From positions 1 through 12,350 of the forward strand of contig JANXQG010000357.1 in NCBI GenBank assembly GCA_025356915.1: a DNA stretch of 12,350 nucleotides, read 5' to 3'. Position 1 is the first letter of the stretch. Every line of letters begins with the position of its first letter. The notes beneath the pieces are model-generated. The model made no database searches. It was not told the origin of the DNA and saw only the letters and a list, made by a program, of their open reading frames with translations. Below are positions 1 to 6,443 of this stretch, piece after piece. Source of the DNA: Planctomycetota bacterium (GTDB taxonomy: Bacteria; Planctomycetota; Planctomycetia; Pirellulales; Thermoguttaceae). A program made the position numbers and the translations under genes.

Positions 1-201
1 GGCCTCCGCCAGGATGTGGAGATTCACAACCTACCTCTTTCGGCCAACCGAGCGTCTTCATGGCCATTTATGGTCATTCCCGGCGCAGCCGGTATTCGGC
101 CTGTGCTTGAGCACGGGTTTTGGAATGACCATAAATGGCCATGAAGACGCTCGGTTGGCCGAAAGAGGTAGGTTGTGAATCTCCACATCCTGGCGGAGGC
201 C
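1..201. repeat. Perfect 80-bp inverted repeat with 41-nt loop
   Basis: Positions 1-80 are the exact reverse complement of 122-201, with no mismatch. The loop (81-121) contains its own small hairpin, CCTGTGCT-TG-AGCACGGG, with one wobble pair. The left arm begins at the first base of the window, so the repeat may continue outside it. The right arm ends 37 nt beyond the stop codon of the PIN gene at 239. No transposase, obvious terminal motif or target-site duplication can be seen. It could be a natural palindromic element, a strong bidirectional hairpin, or a fold-back artefact at a contig end. Perfect identity over 80 bp means it is either very recent, actively maintained, or artificial. Confidence 0.9.
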
Positions 202-238
202 GAAGAGGTCACTACAAAGCAACGATGGATTGGCACAT

Positions 239-640
239 TCACGGCAGAATTTCAACCGTGATATCGCGAAAACTGCCCAGACGATAATCGTTGGTAAGCA
301 GCAGACCACAACCGCCCTCAATCGCGGCCGCTAGGTGCATGGCGTCGGCAAGTTTGAAATTGTGAATTGCTCGAATGCGACATGCGCGCTCGTAGACGGC
401 GAGCGGCATCGGCACGCGCGTCACGTCGGAGGCTTCTAAAAAAGCCTCCATGGCAGCCAAGGCCAAAGTATCGTTCATTCGGATAGGTAGAACACGGCAC
501 TCCAACCATGTCAGATCACTGATCGCGGGCCGATCACCAGCAGCACGAATTGCCGCAAGCCGCCTGAGAGCCCTTGCTTGAAATGGCGGCGCGCCGTCAA
601 CCGCATAAACACAGACAACGCTATCGAGGTAGATCAACAT
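239..640 (-). CDS. PIN-domain ribonuclease, VapC-like toxin
   Basis: The 133-residue product has the length and layout of a single PIN domain. PIN toxins of type II toxin-antitoxin systems cleave RNA in the cytoplasm using Mg2+ held by a cluster of acidic residues. Those residues are visible: D6 in the opening strand (YLDS), E47 (TWLECRV), D99 (KLADAMHLAAA) and D118 in the TND motif, so the enzyme looks intact. The LADAMHLAAA block is a strong PIN signature. The ATG at 640 lies 6 nt after the stop codon of the upstream antitoxin-like gene, the normal antitoxin-first order. An AGG about 9 nt upstream, inside the antitoxin's last codons, may serve as ribosome-binding site. Family assignment is confident; the RNA target is unknown. 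Confidence 0.88.
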   Translation of the reverse strand: MLIYLDSVVCVYAVDGAPPFQARALRRLAAIRAAGDRPAISDLTWLECRVLPIRMNDTLALAAMEAFLEASDVTRVPMPLAVYERACRIRAIHNFKLADAMHLAAAIEGGCGLLLTNDYRLGSFRDITVEILP

Positions 641-646
641 AGCGAC

Positions 647-961
647 TTACCTGTCCGCTGGCTTTGGTTTAACCACTTGCGACCAGATCGCCCGCCACCG
701 CGCTTCGTAGTCCTTATCGTCGTCACGCATCTGCGCAATCTCGGCAGCCATCTCATCTTCGGTCATCGCCTGCCGACCGCGCTGCAACTGCTCTTGGTGG
801 ATTCGGCCTAGCACTTCCAGCATCGTCGGACCGTTGCGCGGTTCCGCAGGCTGAATCGTCACGCTAACCCGACCGGGTGGCAACGTCAGTTTTTCTTCCA
901 GTCGCAGGGTCACGCCGTCCGGTTGTAGCGTGGCCGGGACGTTCATCGTGGAAAGGCCCAT
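647..961 (-). CDS. Probable antitoxin partner of the PIN toxin
   Basis: The 104-residue protein lies directly upstream of the PIN gene with a 6-nt gap, which suggests cotranscription and a role in neutralising the toxin. The N-terminal part (MNVPATLQPDGVTLRLEEKLTLPPG) looks beta-rich. The C-terminal half (TEDEMAAEIAQMRDDDKDYEARW) is a charged helix, the kind of segment that wraps around a PIN domain. No AbrB, RHH or Phd DNA-binding motif is clear, so autoregulation cannot be read from the sequence. The start chosen is ATG 961, which has GAGG six nt upstream. An in-frame TTG at 973 overlaps that site and is less likely; an in-frame ATG at 946 is also possible. The antitoxin role rests mainly on gene order. 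Confidence 0.7.
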   Translation of the reverse strand: MGLSTMNVPATLQPDGVTLRLEEKLTLPPGRVSVTIQPAEPRNGPTMLEVLGRIHQEQLQRGRQAMTEDEMAAEIAQMRDDDKDYEARWRAIWSQVVKPKPADR

Positions 962-976
962 AAGTATCCTCAACTC

Positions 977-1006
977 GTATTACGCTTCGTAAGTTGTCCT
1001 TTTCAA
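977..1006 (-). promoter_or_regulatory. Possible promoter for the antitoxin-toxin pair
   Basis: On the minus strand TTGAAA (1006-1001) and TAATAC (982-977) are separated by 18 nt and resemble sigma-70 -35 and -10 boxes. The -10 box lies 15 nt before ATG 961, which would give a very short leader that still includes the GAGG site. This is a match by eye only, in a phylum where promoter consensus is poorly defined. Confidence 0.28.
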
Positions 1007-1148
1007 TCCCGTTCGTCGTATGCCGACATTCAAATACAAAGCATCGCCGGCCTCAATTGCCCGAACTGTACCTTCTTTCGATTCTAACGATATAATCCGG
1101 CAAAAGCCAGTTCGAGCGGGGACGGGTAACACAATCGCTCGGCAATAT

Positions 1149-1262
1149 GGCTCTTCCGGTTCTAGCTGCGGAATGTGAACAATTGTAGGGTGGGCCGAGT
1201 GAAACGAGTCCCACCAAAAGCAGACCGCAACAGAATTGGTGGGGCTCGCTACGCTCTCCCCC
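1149..1262. repeat. Interspersed repeat, copy A (GTAGGGTGGGCCGAGTG family)
   Basis: The sequence starting GGCTCTTCCGGTT and running through GTAGGGTGGGCCGAGTGAAACGAGTCCCACC matches the reverse complement of 6356-6422 over about 68 bp with roughly three mismatches. The homology continues through CCAAAAGC..CAACAGAATTGGTGGGGCTCGCT, which parallels 6331-6370. The core folds into a hairpin because GTGGGCCGAGTG and the later GCTCGCTACGCTCTCCCC are imperfect inverted copies. Short multicopy repeats of this type are frequent in planctomycete intergenic regions. No coding capacity is expected. Confidence 0.85.
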
Positions 1263-1311
1263 ATAGGCATCAAGTTAAGCAATTTCAGGTGAATCGGTGG
1301 AATTGGATCAT

Positions 1312-1364
1312 CCGCAGATTACGCAGAATGACGCAGATTCATACGATAGATGACTCAATCTGCG
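1312..1364. repeat. CGCAGATT short repeat and hairpin
   Basis: CGCAGATT occurs at 1313-1320, in altered form as CGCAGAATG at 1322-1330, and again at 1332-1339, giving a spacing of 9-10 nt. The inverted form AATCTGCG at 1357-1364 can pair perfectly over 8 bp with 1332-1339 across a 17-nt loop. Similar CGCAGATTACGCAGATT strings are scattered in many bacterial intergenic regions. No T-run follows on either strand, so a terminator role is unproven. Confidence 0.6.
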
Positions 1365-1486
1365 AGAATCGGCGACATCTGAGGATGATAGGCAATCTCC
1401 CAAAATGGTTTGCTGGTTGCCAGTTCCTTAACTTGATGCGTAGGGGGGCTCGCTGCGCTCACCGCTTGCAGTTGGCAAGGTTGGAC

Positions 1487-2806
1487 CTACCGCACTTCGT
1501 CAAAAAGCACGCACAGCACTTCCAGCGCGTTGACGGCTCGGGTGGGATCGTGGTTTCCTTCGATGTTTGCAGGTTCCTTCCAGATGGAAAGCGCATAGCG
1601 GATGTACTGCTCGCGCGATTCCGCCAAGAGGGCCTGACCGAGTTCGATTTTCAAGGTGGGCCAAAGTTGGTGGAGATCGGCCAATGCCGCGGCCTTGCCC
1701 TGGATGGCGTCAAAAACCGCATCGTCCAGGGCTTCGAGCCTGGTGACAACTTCAGGTGAATCGGCAGCGAGCAGTTCGGACGGAGCGCAGATCACGGAGG
1801 CATCGGAGTTCGATGTTGCGGAATAACTCTTCTGGAACTTGCGATGGGCTGCGTGGGACTGGCGCGTCTTAGTGCCTCGGGGTCGCTGCATCTCGCCGGT
1901 CTCGAACTCGTCGAGCAATTGCAACCCCAAGACCGGCAGGTCGGTCAACACTAAATCGGCCCTCGACTTGGCAAGTTCTTCACTCAGGAAGGCGTAGTTT
2001 CCCGACGAAAGCAGGTGATAGATCAGCCGCGCCCAATCGTTGACCAAAAGGTTGGCCGAAACCGGGTCGCTGCCGAGATCCAGCGCGGTCAGGCCAGGTC
2101 GATGGGCGAGGCTCCGTTGCTGGGCCGGTTCGTCAGGCAGGGCAAATAGATCGAACGGCCGCCGCATGGAGAACTTCAGCCCGGTCGAAAAGCTGATGGA
2201 TGTCCGGCAATCGACCGGAAGGCAATCGAGCAGGCCGCCAATCAAGCGTGGCATGGCGACCGGCCCCCGCACTGCAAGACAGACATTCGTCAAAGCGGCC
2301 TGCACGAGCATGGCCAGCGATGCGGGGCTGACCACGGCGGTCAATTGAGCAAGCAGACCTGTATCGCCTGCGGTCGTGGTTTGTCGCAGTTCTAGCGTCT
2401 CCAAACGCGCCGGTAGGACTTCCAGTGATTCCAGCCTACCCCCGGCCATGGCTGCGTCGAGCAACAGCATCGGATGATTGGCAAATTGCCGCAATACCTC
2501 GGGCGACGCGATCAGGCAGTGCGTGTAAATGCGATGACCACCGCGACCGCTATATTCCCAGCCCGACGGTGTTGTGCGAGAAACGCAAAAAGAACCGCTT
2601 GGCAGTGGGAAGAAATTCACACTCACAGCCTCGCGACCCGAGTCCAAGAGCGAATCGTGCGACGGCCCCCAGACGACCAGTTCGCGGCGGTCGCATTGAG
2701 GAATGCCTGGACTGGCGGCCAAAATCTGGTAACCAGCCGAGCAGTCGGTCTTCGCCGAAGTGAATATTGCTTGTTGGACGACGGCTAACCTCTTTGCCAC
2801 GCTCAT
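1487..2806 (-). CDS. GAP1-N2-like GTPase-associated protein
   Basis: The 439-residue protein resembles GTPase-associated protein 1 with the type-2 N-terminal domain (GAP1-N2). GAP1 proteins are predicted partners of GTPases in bacterial conflict systems; no enzymatic activity is established. The recognisable block is residues 11-96: QQAIFTSAKTD, GYQILAASPGI, VVWGPSHDSLL, SVNFFPLPSG, and SRTTPSGWEYSGRGGHRIYT. A mostly helical middle follows to about residue 304, then a basic, low-complexity linker (about 305-338) and a helical C-terminal segment of about 100 residues. The start is ATG 2806, because it overlaps the GTPase stop as ATGA and is preceded by a G-rich AGGGGGG site; an in-frame ATG at 2842 is upstream but would overlap the neighbour more. 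It is the last gene of the operon. Translational coupling to the GTPase suggests the two act together at a set ratio. Confidence 0.75.
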   Translation of the reverse strand: MSVAKRLAVVQQAIFTSAKTDCSAGYQILAASPGIPQCDRRELVVWGPSHDSLLDSGREAVSVNFFPLPSGSFCVSRTTPSGWEYSGRGGHRIYTHCLIASPEVLRQFANHPMLLLDAAMAGGRLESLEVLPARLETLELRQTTTAGDTGLLAQLTAVVSPASLAMLVQAALTNVCLAVRGPVAMPRLIGGLLDCLPVDCRTSISFSTGLKFSMRRPFDLFALPDEPAQQRSLAHRPGLTALDLGSDPVSANLLVNDWARLIYHLLSSGNYAFLSEELAKSRADLVLTDLPVLGLQLLDEFETGEMQRPRGTKTRQSHAAHRKFQKSYSATSNSDASVICAPSELLAADSPEVVTRLEALDDAVFDAIQGKAAALADLHQLWPTLKIELGQALLAESREQYIRYALSIWKEPANIEGNHDPTRAVNALEVLCVLFDEVR

Positions 2807-3813
2807 GATCCCCCCTGAGGATACAGCTTTTCCAGAATCCATTCAAACGGCTCGATGATTCCGTGCGGTTCGATTCGCAACGGAATTCGGCGGCGGCCTT
2901 CACCGCGAACTTCGAGCCACGTGCAACCGCCGACAACGCTGGCGGCGAAGAAAGCATGGTCACGAAATCCCTGCCGGCAGTGTTGCCAGGCCCCCGCCGC
3001 ATACGTGCCAGCGAACCCTTCCGGATTCTCGCGGCAGCCTTCCACCTGGTCAACCTTGGTGAAGACCAGCGCGACTGACCGCCGCGATTTCCGGCCCGTA
3101 CCGCCTTGGAGTTCCAGTTCCTTAAGGCAACTCAGGATCTTCATCGCGGCGAAGTCCGGGTCACGTTGTCCGCGACTTAGTTCCGAGGCATCGAGCAACA
3201 GCAGCACTGCGGCCGAATTCCTTAACAACGAGCGGACAAGAAAATAAGTTTGTGGATGTTCGACCTCTTCGAGAATCGCCTCGCCGGCCATGTCGGGCAT
3301 GACCAGTTCCACGCAGGGGCTTTTGTTCGTTACGGCGGTTCGTTGTTTTCGCGGGGTAAATCGCGCGAACCTTGACAAAAATGATGGCGGTTCGCTTGCT
3401 GCCACGGTCTCCTTGCGATGAATTTCGCAGTGCATCCAGTTCCAGCTTTCAGGCTCCGTGCTGGTTTTGGCGGGGAACTCGCAACGCGCCAGGGCCGATA
3501 CCGTCGTTTGTTGCAGGCCGATGGAAAATGCCCCGCGGGCGACAATTTGCAACCGTTCCGGCTGACGCGAGAGCATGTCCATTAGCATACCGAGATAGAC
3601 CGTCTTACCCGACCCGCTAGGCCCCAGGATAGCGACCATTTTGGGCCGCGTCGTTTGTCCGAGGGCCTGATGGGCCAAGGCCATGGGAGCACTACAGCGG
3701 CGGCAATACTCGGCCTCGCGACTATTTGCGGCCTCGCACACGTAGCACAAGACGGGCAGTGTCCACTCGGCTAGTTCGCTCGATTTCAGTGGCTGTAGTG
3801 CCCGGTGGATCAT
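2803..3813 (-). CDS. Zinc-ribbon P-loop GTPase, double-GTPase (DO-GTPase) type
   Basis: The 336-residue protein begins with a zinc ribbon (C23, C26, C37, C40) followed by a P-loop GTPase. Visible motifs are Walker A/G1 GPSGSGKT at 64-71, a DMAGE switch-II-like DxxG (D174, G177), the hydrophobic strand VLLLLDAS ending at D208, and a G4-like TKVD at 252-255 that would specify guanine. The arrangement resembles the double-GTPase families (DO-GTPase2 type) found with GAP1 in predicted NTP-dependent conflict systems; that subfamily name is my inference. It is likely a cytoplasmic molecular switch. ATG 3813 was chosen because it overlaps the upstream stop as ATGA; the frame stays open further upstream, but that stretch (RPRAGSTARRARGP) looks non-coding. 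The 3' end overlaps the GAP1 start by 4 nt. The residues between G1 and switch II include a basic loop (about 145-165). Confidence 0.82.
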   Translation of the reverse strand: MIHRALQPLKSSELAEWTLPVLCYVCEAANSREAEYCRRCSAPMALAHQALGQTTRPKMVAILGPSGSGKTVYLGMLMDMLSRQPERLQIVARGAFSIGLQQTTVSALARCEFPAKTSTEPESWNWMHCEIHRKETVAASEPPSFLSRFARFTPRKQRTAVTNKSPCVELVMPDMAGEAILEEVEHPQTYFLVRSLLRNSAAVLLLLDASELSRGQRDPDFAAMKILSCLKELELQGGTGRKSRRSVALVFTKVDQVEGCRENPEGFAGTYAAGAWQHCRQGFRDHAFFAASVVGGCTWLEVRGEGRRRIPLRIEPHGIIEPFEWILEKLYPQGGS

Positions 3814-5027
3814 ACGTGGACTGCCTCGCATTCGGCCAATTCGACGATCGCCTGGCCCTCTGGCGCGCCTTGCGGTAGATCCAGCACGAGGTCGCACGTG
3901 CCGATAGCGCAGCGGAATCCGATATTGTGCCGACGGCTCAAGGGATACTCGCCGCTTTCAAATTGGCAAGTGGCCTGGTTATCGAAGTAGGTATCATAAG
4001 CCCCGCCGCGGATGCTCTTCAGCGGTGCATCGCCTCCATGGGTTTGATGCGGTGACAAGTGGAAGTCATTGGCACTCCATTCCCAGACGTTGCCCACCAT
4101 TTGATAGATTCCGCCCACACTGGCACTGGCGGGGAATTCGGTCACGGCGACGATGCGATTGGGCCCCGAACCCCATAGGTTGGCACGGCTGCGATCCAAT
4201 CCATCGCCCCAAGGGAAACGCCTTTGGACCATCGCCGCGACACCCGTGGCCAGGGGCCAGCAGGCCGCTTTGACCCATTCGGCATCGGTCGGCAGACGCT
4301 TGCCCATCCAGCGGGCACAGGCTTGGGCTTCATACCAACTGACGCCCACGACCGGTAGATCCTCCGTACCCGGCAGATAGCGGCCATTTTGCCAGAAGGC
4401 TGGGCCAGGCTGGCCTGTCTGATCGACCAGATCGAGAACCGCCGCCCATAGCTTCGGTTCCCAAAGCGTCATGTCGCGGTAGCCACCCGCGATGACGAAT
4501 TCATAATACTGCCCATTGGTCACCGTGTAGCGGTCGAGAAACAACGGATGGACGTGCATGCGGCGTTCCGCCATCGCCGAGGGCGAACCCCCAAGTTCAT
4601 CCTCGGCATCGTTGTTTGTTTTGCCAAGGACTACGTCGCCTTCCGGCACCAGTGCCATGTGAGCGTGAAGTTGCTCGCAGGTCTCTTGGAACTGATCCTC
4701 GCGGAGATTGTCCACGACCTGCTTTCGCAAAAGCAGTGCGTGCCGCGATTGCATCAACATGCGGCGGACCAAGGACTCGGTATCGTTGGGGGCGGTAGGC
4801 TGTTCGGTAGCGGTCGCCGGCACATTCAAGGTCAACGGTGCCTCTACCGGCTTCACCGAATGGTGAAGCCCCCTCGTCGTCGCCACGGCCGCATAGACCA
4901 TGCCCGCCGCTCCGACGATCAACATCGGCATTTGCCAAGCGTAGAGGCCGAAGCCAATGTTCAACAAGCAAAGGAGAACGATCGTGGCAAGCCGAATCTT
5001 GTCTTGATGCTTTTCCATGAGATTCAT
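3810..5027 (-). CDS. Membrane-anchored FGE/sulfatase-modifying-factor-fold protein, cysteines lost
   Basis: This 405-residue protein has two hydrophobic segments (about 13-31 and 33-50), a linker, and a formylglycine-generating-enzyme (FGE-sulfatase) domain at about 122-378. FGE-fold landmarks are MALVPEGDVVLG (124-135), FLDRYTVTNGQYYEFV (163-178), VGVSWYEAQACARWMGKRLP (227-246), FPWGD (271-275), GNVWEWSAND (312-321), RGGAYD (340-345) and NIGFRCA (368-374). True FGE needs two cysteines just after RGGS; here those places hold T346 and about Q351, with only C354 nearby, so sulfatase-activating chemistry is unlikely. The basic N-terminus and the basic residues after the second helix favour both ends in the cytoplasm, near the GTPase. 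Binding or sensing is the best guess. ATG 5027 is 6 nt past the coiled-coil stop; ATG 5018 is an alternative. The stop overlaps the GTPase start. Confidence 0.85.
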   Translation of the reverse strand: MNLMEKHQDKIRLATIVLLCLLNIGFGLYAWQMPMLIVGAAGMVYAAVATTRGLHHSVKPVEAPLTLNVPATATEQPTAPNDTESLVRRMLMQSRHALLLRKQVVDNLREDQFQETCEQLHAHMALVPEGDVVLGKTNNDAEDELGGSPSAMAERRMHVHPLFLDRYTVTNGQYYEFVIAGGYRDMTLWEPKLWAAVLDLVDQTGQPGPAFWQNGRYLPGTEDLPVVGVSWYEAQACARWMGKRLPTDAEWVKAACWPLATGVAAMVQRRFPWGDGLDRSRANLWGSGPNRIVAVTEFPASASVGGIYQMVGNVWEWSANDFHLSPHQTHGGDAPLKSIRGGAYDTYFDNQATCQFESGEYPLSRRHNIGFRCAIGTCDLVLDLPQGAPEGQAIVELAECEAVHV

Positions 5028-5033
5028 TCTTAT

Positions 5034-6005
5034 CTAGGAACCCGGAAGCGTTTTGCTGCCGAGGTCTGGTTCATGATTTCGTTTGGTACGCCGGAGAGTG
5101 ATGTCGCGTTGCAACATTTCAAACTGGGCCAGGACTGACCCCAGCACGGAACTATCGACGGGCTGGGACTTCTTGCTTTCGTCCGTGGTGAGCGGCTCAC
5201 TGCGGACTTGGCCGGTCAGAGTTTCCAGCAGGCTCCGCATCCGCTTCAATTCGCCGGCAAGTTCCGCTTGTTGCTGGCCTGCAAAACGTTTCTGCTCGCT
5301 GAGGGCCTCGGCCTGTTCGGCTGCACGGCGGCGCAGGACGTCCAGTTCGGCTTCCAGGGCCGCACGTTGCTGGAGCCACTCGGCCTGCTGTTGTCGTGTG
5401 TGCTCGAAAATTTCTGCAATCTGCGAGTTGTGTGCCGGTTCTGCCTGGGCCTCGGTTAGCTCCGCAGTCCAGGTCGAAAGCCGCGATAATTGATTCTCAA
5501 CGCTCGCGTACAACTCGTGCAGATCCTTCCGCTCGCGTTGTACATCTTCCTTGATGCCTGAGAACTCACCGGCAATCTTGCGGAAGCCCTCGCGAACCTC
5601 ACGGAGGTCCGCGTGGTCGTCGAGAAACTGCTGATAGCCGGCGCGGATTTCCGCCCAACTCTGTTGCGTCTCCTGCTGGTCGGCCTGCAATTGGCCGTGC
5701 AACTGCTGAAGTCCTTCGATCGAGCGGTGAATCTCTTCGCGGAATCCGACAAGCGTTACCTCGGAATCTGCTCTCTGTTCCGTACTGACCACCAGGCACT
5801 TGTGCCGTGCGAAAAGTTCTAGTGACAATGACTGGAGCTGATCGAATACATCGCCGAAGAAGTCGGTACACTCGTCTTGAGTTACACGGAATTCGTCTAG
5901 CGCAGTGCAAGCAGACTCGATGTCGCCCGGGGGCTCTTTTAGATCGATTGACACGGCTACATGCCTGATGAGTGAAAATTGGATCGGCGGCCGCCCTAAA
6001 CGCAT
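5034..6005 (-). CDS. Coiled-coil protein, first gene of the GTPase operon
   Basis: No enzymatic domain is recognised. From ATG 6005 the product is 323 residues. After a short N-terminal part (IDLKEPPGDIESACTALDEF) it is nearly all predicted helix rich in Q, E, L, A and R, for example FREEIHRSIEGLQQLHGQL, the Q-rich segment around EHTRQQQAEWLQQRAALEAE, and VLRRRAAEQAEALSEQKRF, typical of long coiled coils. No transmembrane segment or signal peptide is seen, so it is probably a cytoplasmic scaffold or oligomerisation partner. It lies 6 nt upstream of the membrane FGE-fold gene and is probably cotranscribed with it. The start is uncertain: the frame is open to 6221, but residues translated there (many P, R, S) look non-coding. 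ATG 6005 has no clear ribosome-binding site. GTG 5954, with AGG nine nt upstream, is a good alternative. Confidence 0.72.
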   Translation of the reverse strand: MRLGRPPIQFSLIRHVAVSIDLKEPPGDIESACTALDEFRVTQDECTDFFGDVFDQLQSLSLELFARHKCLVVSTEQRADSEVTLVGFREEIHRSIEGLQQLHGQLQADQQETQQSWAEIRAGYQQFLDDHADLREVREGFRKIAGEFSGIKEDVQRERKDLHELYASVENQLSRLSTWTAELTEAQAEPAHNSQIAEIFEHTRQQQAEWLQQRAALEAELDVLRRRAAEQAEALSEQKRFAGQQQAELAGELKRMRSLLETLTGQVRSEPLTTDESKKSQPVDSSVLGSVLAQFEMLQRDITLRRTKRNHEPDLGSKTLPGS

Positions 6006-6443
6006 GCTGAAAAGTGCCCGCAAGTCCTCGGGATGCCTAACCAAACCTCGAGTCGGCCGAATTCTACTACGACCAAATCGGGTTTTGTGAGGTATCCTCG
6101 GACTTGTCGAGATTCGCGTGGGCGGAAATCGCCGCGGGCCGAATGACCCACTAGATAAACTTAGGTCAAGAAACGCTTCCGGGCAAATGGGAGGACGCGT
6201 ATTTCGTTTCTGCCTTCCCATTCGCTAGTCGGCAGGGCCGAAATCGAGTAAACTAACACGAAATAGTCGTGATTTGTGGCTCTTCCGGTTCCAGGTGCGA
6301 ACGTAGGGTGGGCCGAGTGCAGCGAGTCCCACCAAAAGCGGGCCGAAACAGAGTTGTTGGGACTCGTTTCACTCGGCCCACCCTACAATTGTTCACATTC
6401 CGCACCTAAAACCGGAAGAGCCGATCATGTTCACCGAGCCACT
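6006..6443. other. Divergent intergenic region upstream of two transcription units
   Basis: This 438-nt region separates the minus-strand coiled-coil operon from the plus-strand DRG-like GTPase, so it should hold promoters for both. The half from 6278 to 6422 is a repeat element ending 21 nt before the GTPase start codon. A small perfect dyad CACGA-AATAG-TCGTG lies at 6257-6271 and could be an operator or chance. On the minus strand TTGACC (6170-6165) resembles a -35 box, but no good -10 follows at 16-18 nt. No confident promoter can be called by eye on either strand. The minus-strand frame from 6221 to 6006 stays open but has an unconvincing composition. Confidence 0.6.
6278..6422. repeat. 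Interspersed repeat, copy B: 145-bp imperfect inverted repeat
   Basis: The left arm starts GGCTCTTCCGGTT at 6278 and carries GTAGGGTGGGCCGAGTGCAGCG. The right arm (6356-6422) is its inverted counterpart, with ACTCGGCCCACCCTAC, ending AACCGGAAGAGCC. The left arm lacks about 11 nt (the equivalent of GGAATGTGAACAATT) that is present in the right arm and in the copy at 1149-1262. The transcript would form a long hairpin in the 5' leader of the GTPase gene at 6444, if the promoter lies to its left. The terminal GGCTCTTCCGGTT/AACCGGAAGAGCC are perfect 13-bp inverted ends, which gives it a MITE-like look. Confidence 0.9.

Larger units (their letters stand above)
962..1486. other. Gene-poor spacer with repeat debris
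   Basis: This 525-nt stretch separates the GAP1 operon from the toxin-antitoxin pair. It holds the putative promoter at 977-1006, a copy of the GTGGGCCGAGTG repeat family (1149-1262), a CGCAGATT repeat/hairpin (1312-1364), and a fragment GGGGGGCTCGCTGCGCTC at 1445-1462 that resembles part of the same repeat family. A minus-strand open frame runs from 1282 to 980. Its first third is simply the repeat read in frame; the rest (about 1150-980, with SLESKEGTVRAIEAGDALYLNVG) has a protein-like composition but matches no family I recognise. It could be a gene remnant. A 5-bp-arm dyad (CTTGC/GCAAG, 1465-1479) follows the GAP1 stop codon but has no T-run, so no convincing terminator is visible. Confidence 0.6.

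Noticed and set aside
3810..4040. Variable region of a diversity-generating retroelement at the FGE-fold C-terminus
   Set aside because: FGE folds are common DGR targets, but no reverse transcriptase, template repeat or AAY-rich codon pattern is visible here, and about 27 residues follow the usual GFR end.
6006..6221. N-terminal extension of the coiled-coil protein
   Set aside because: The frame is open, but the residues are P/R/S-rich without coiled-coil character and the stretch lies in the divergent promoter region.
6276..6443. N-terminal extension of the DRG-like GTPase
   Set aside because: It would be translated from the interspersed repeat; the conserved helical region starts at ATG 6444.
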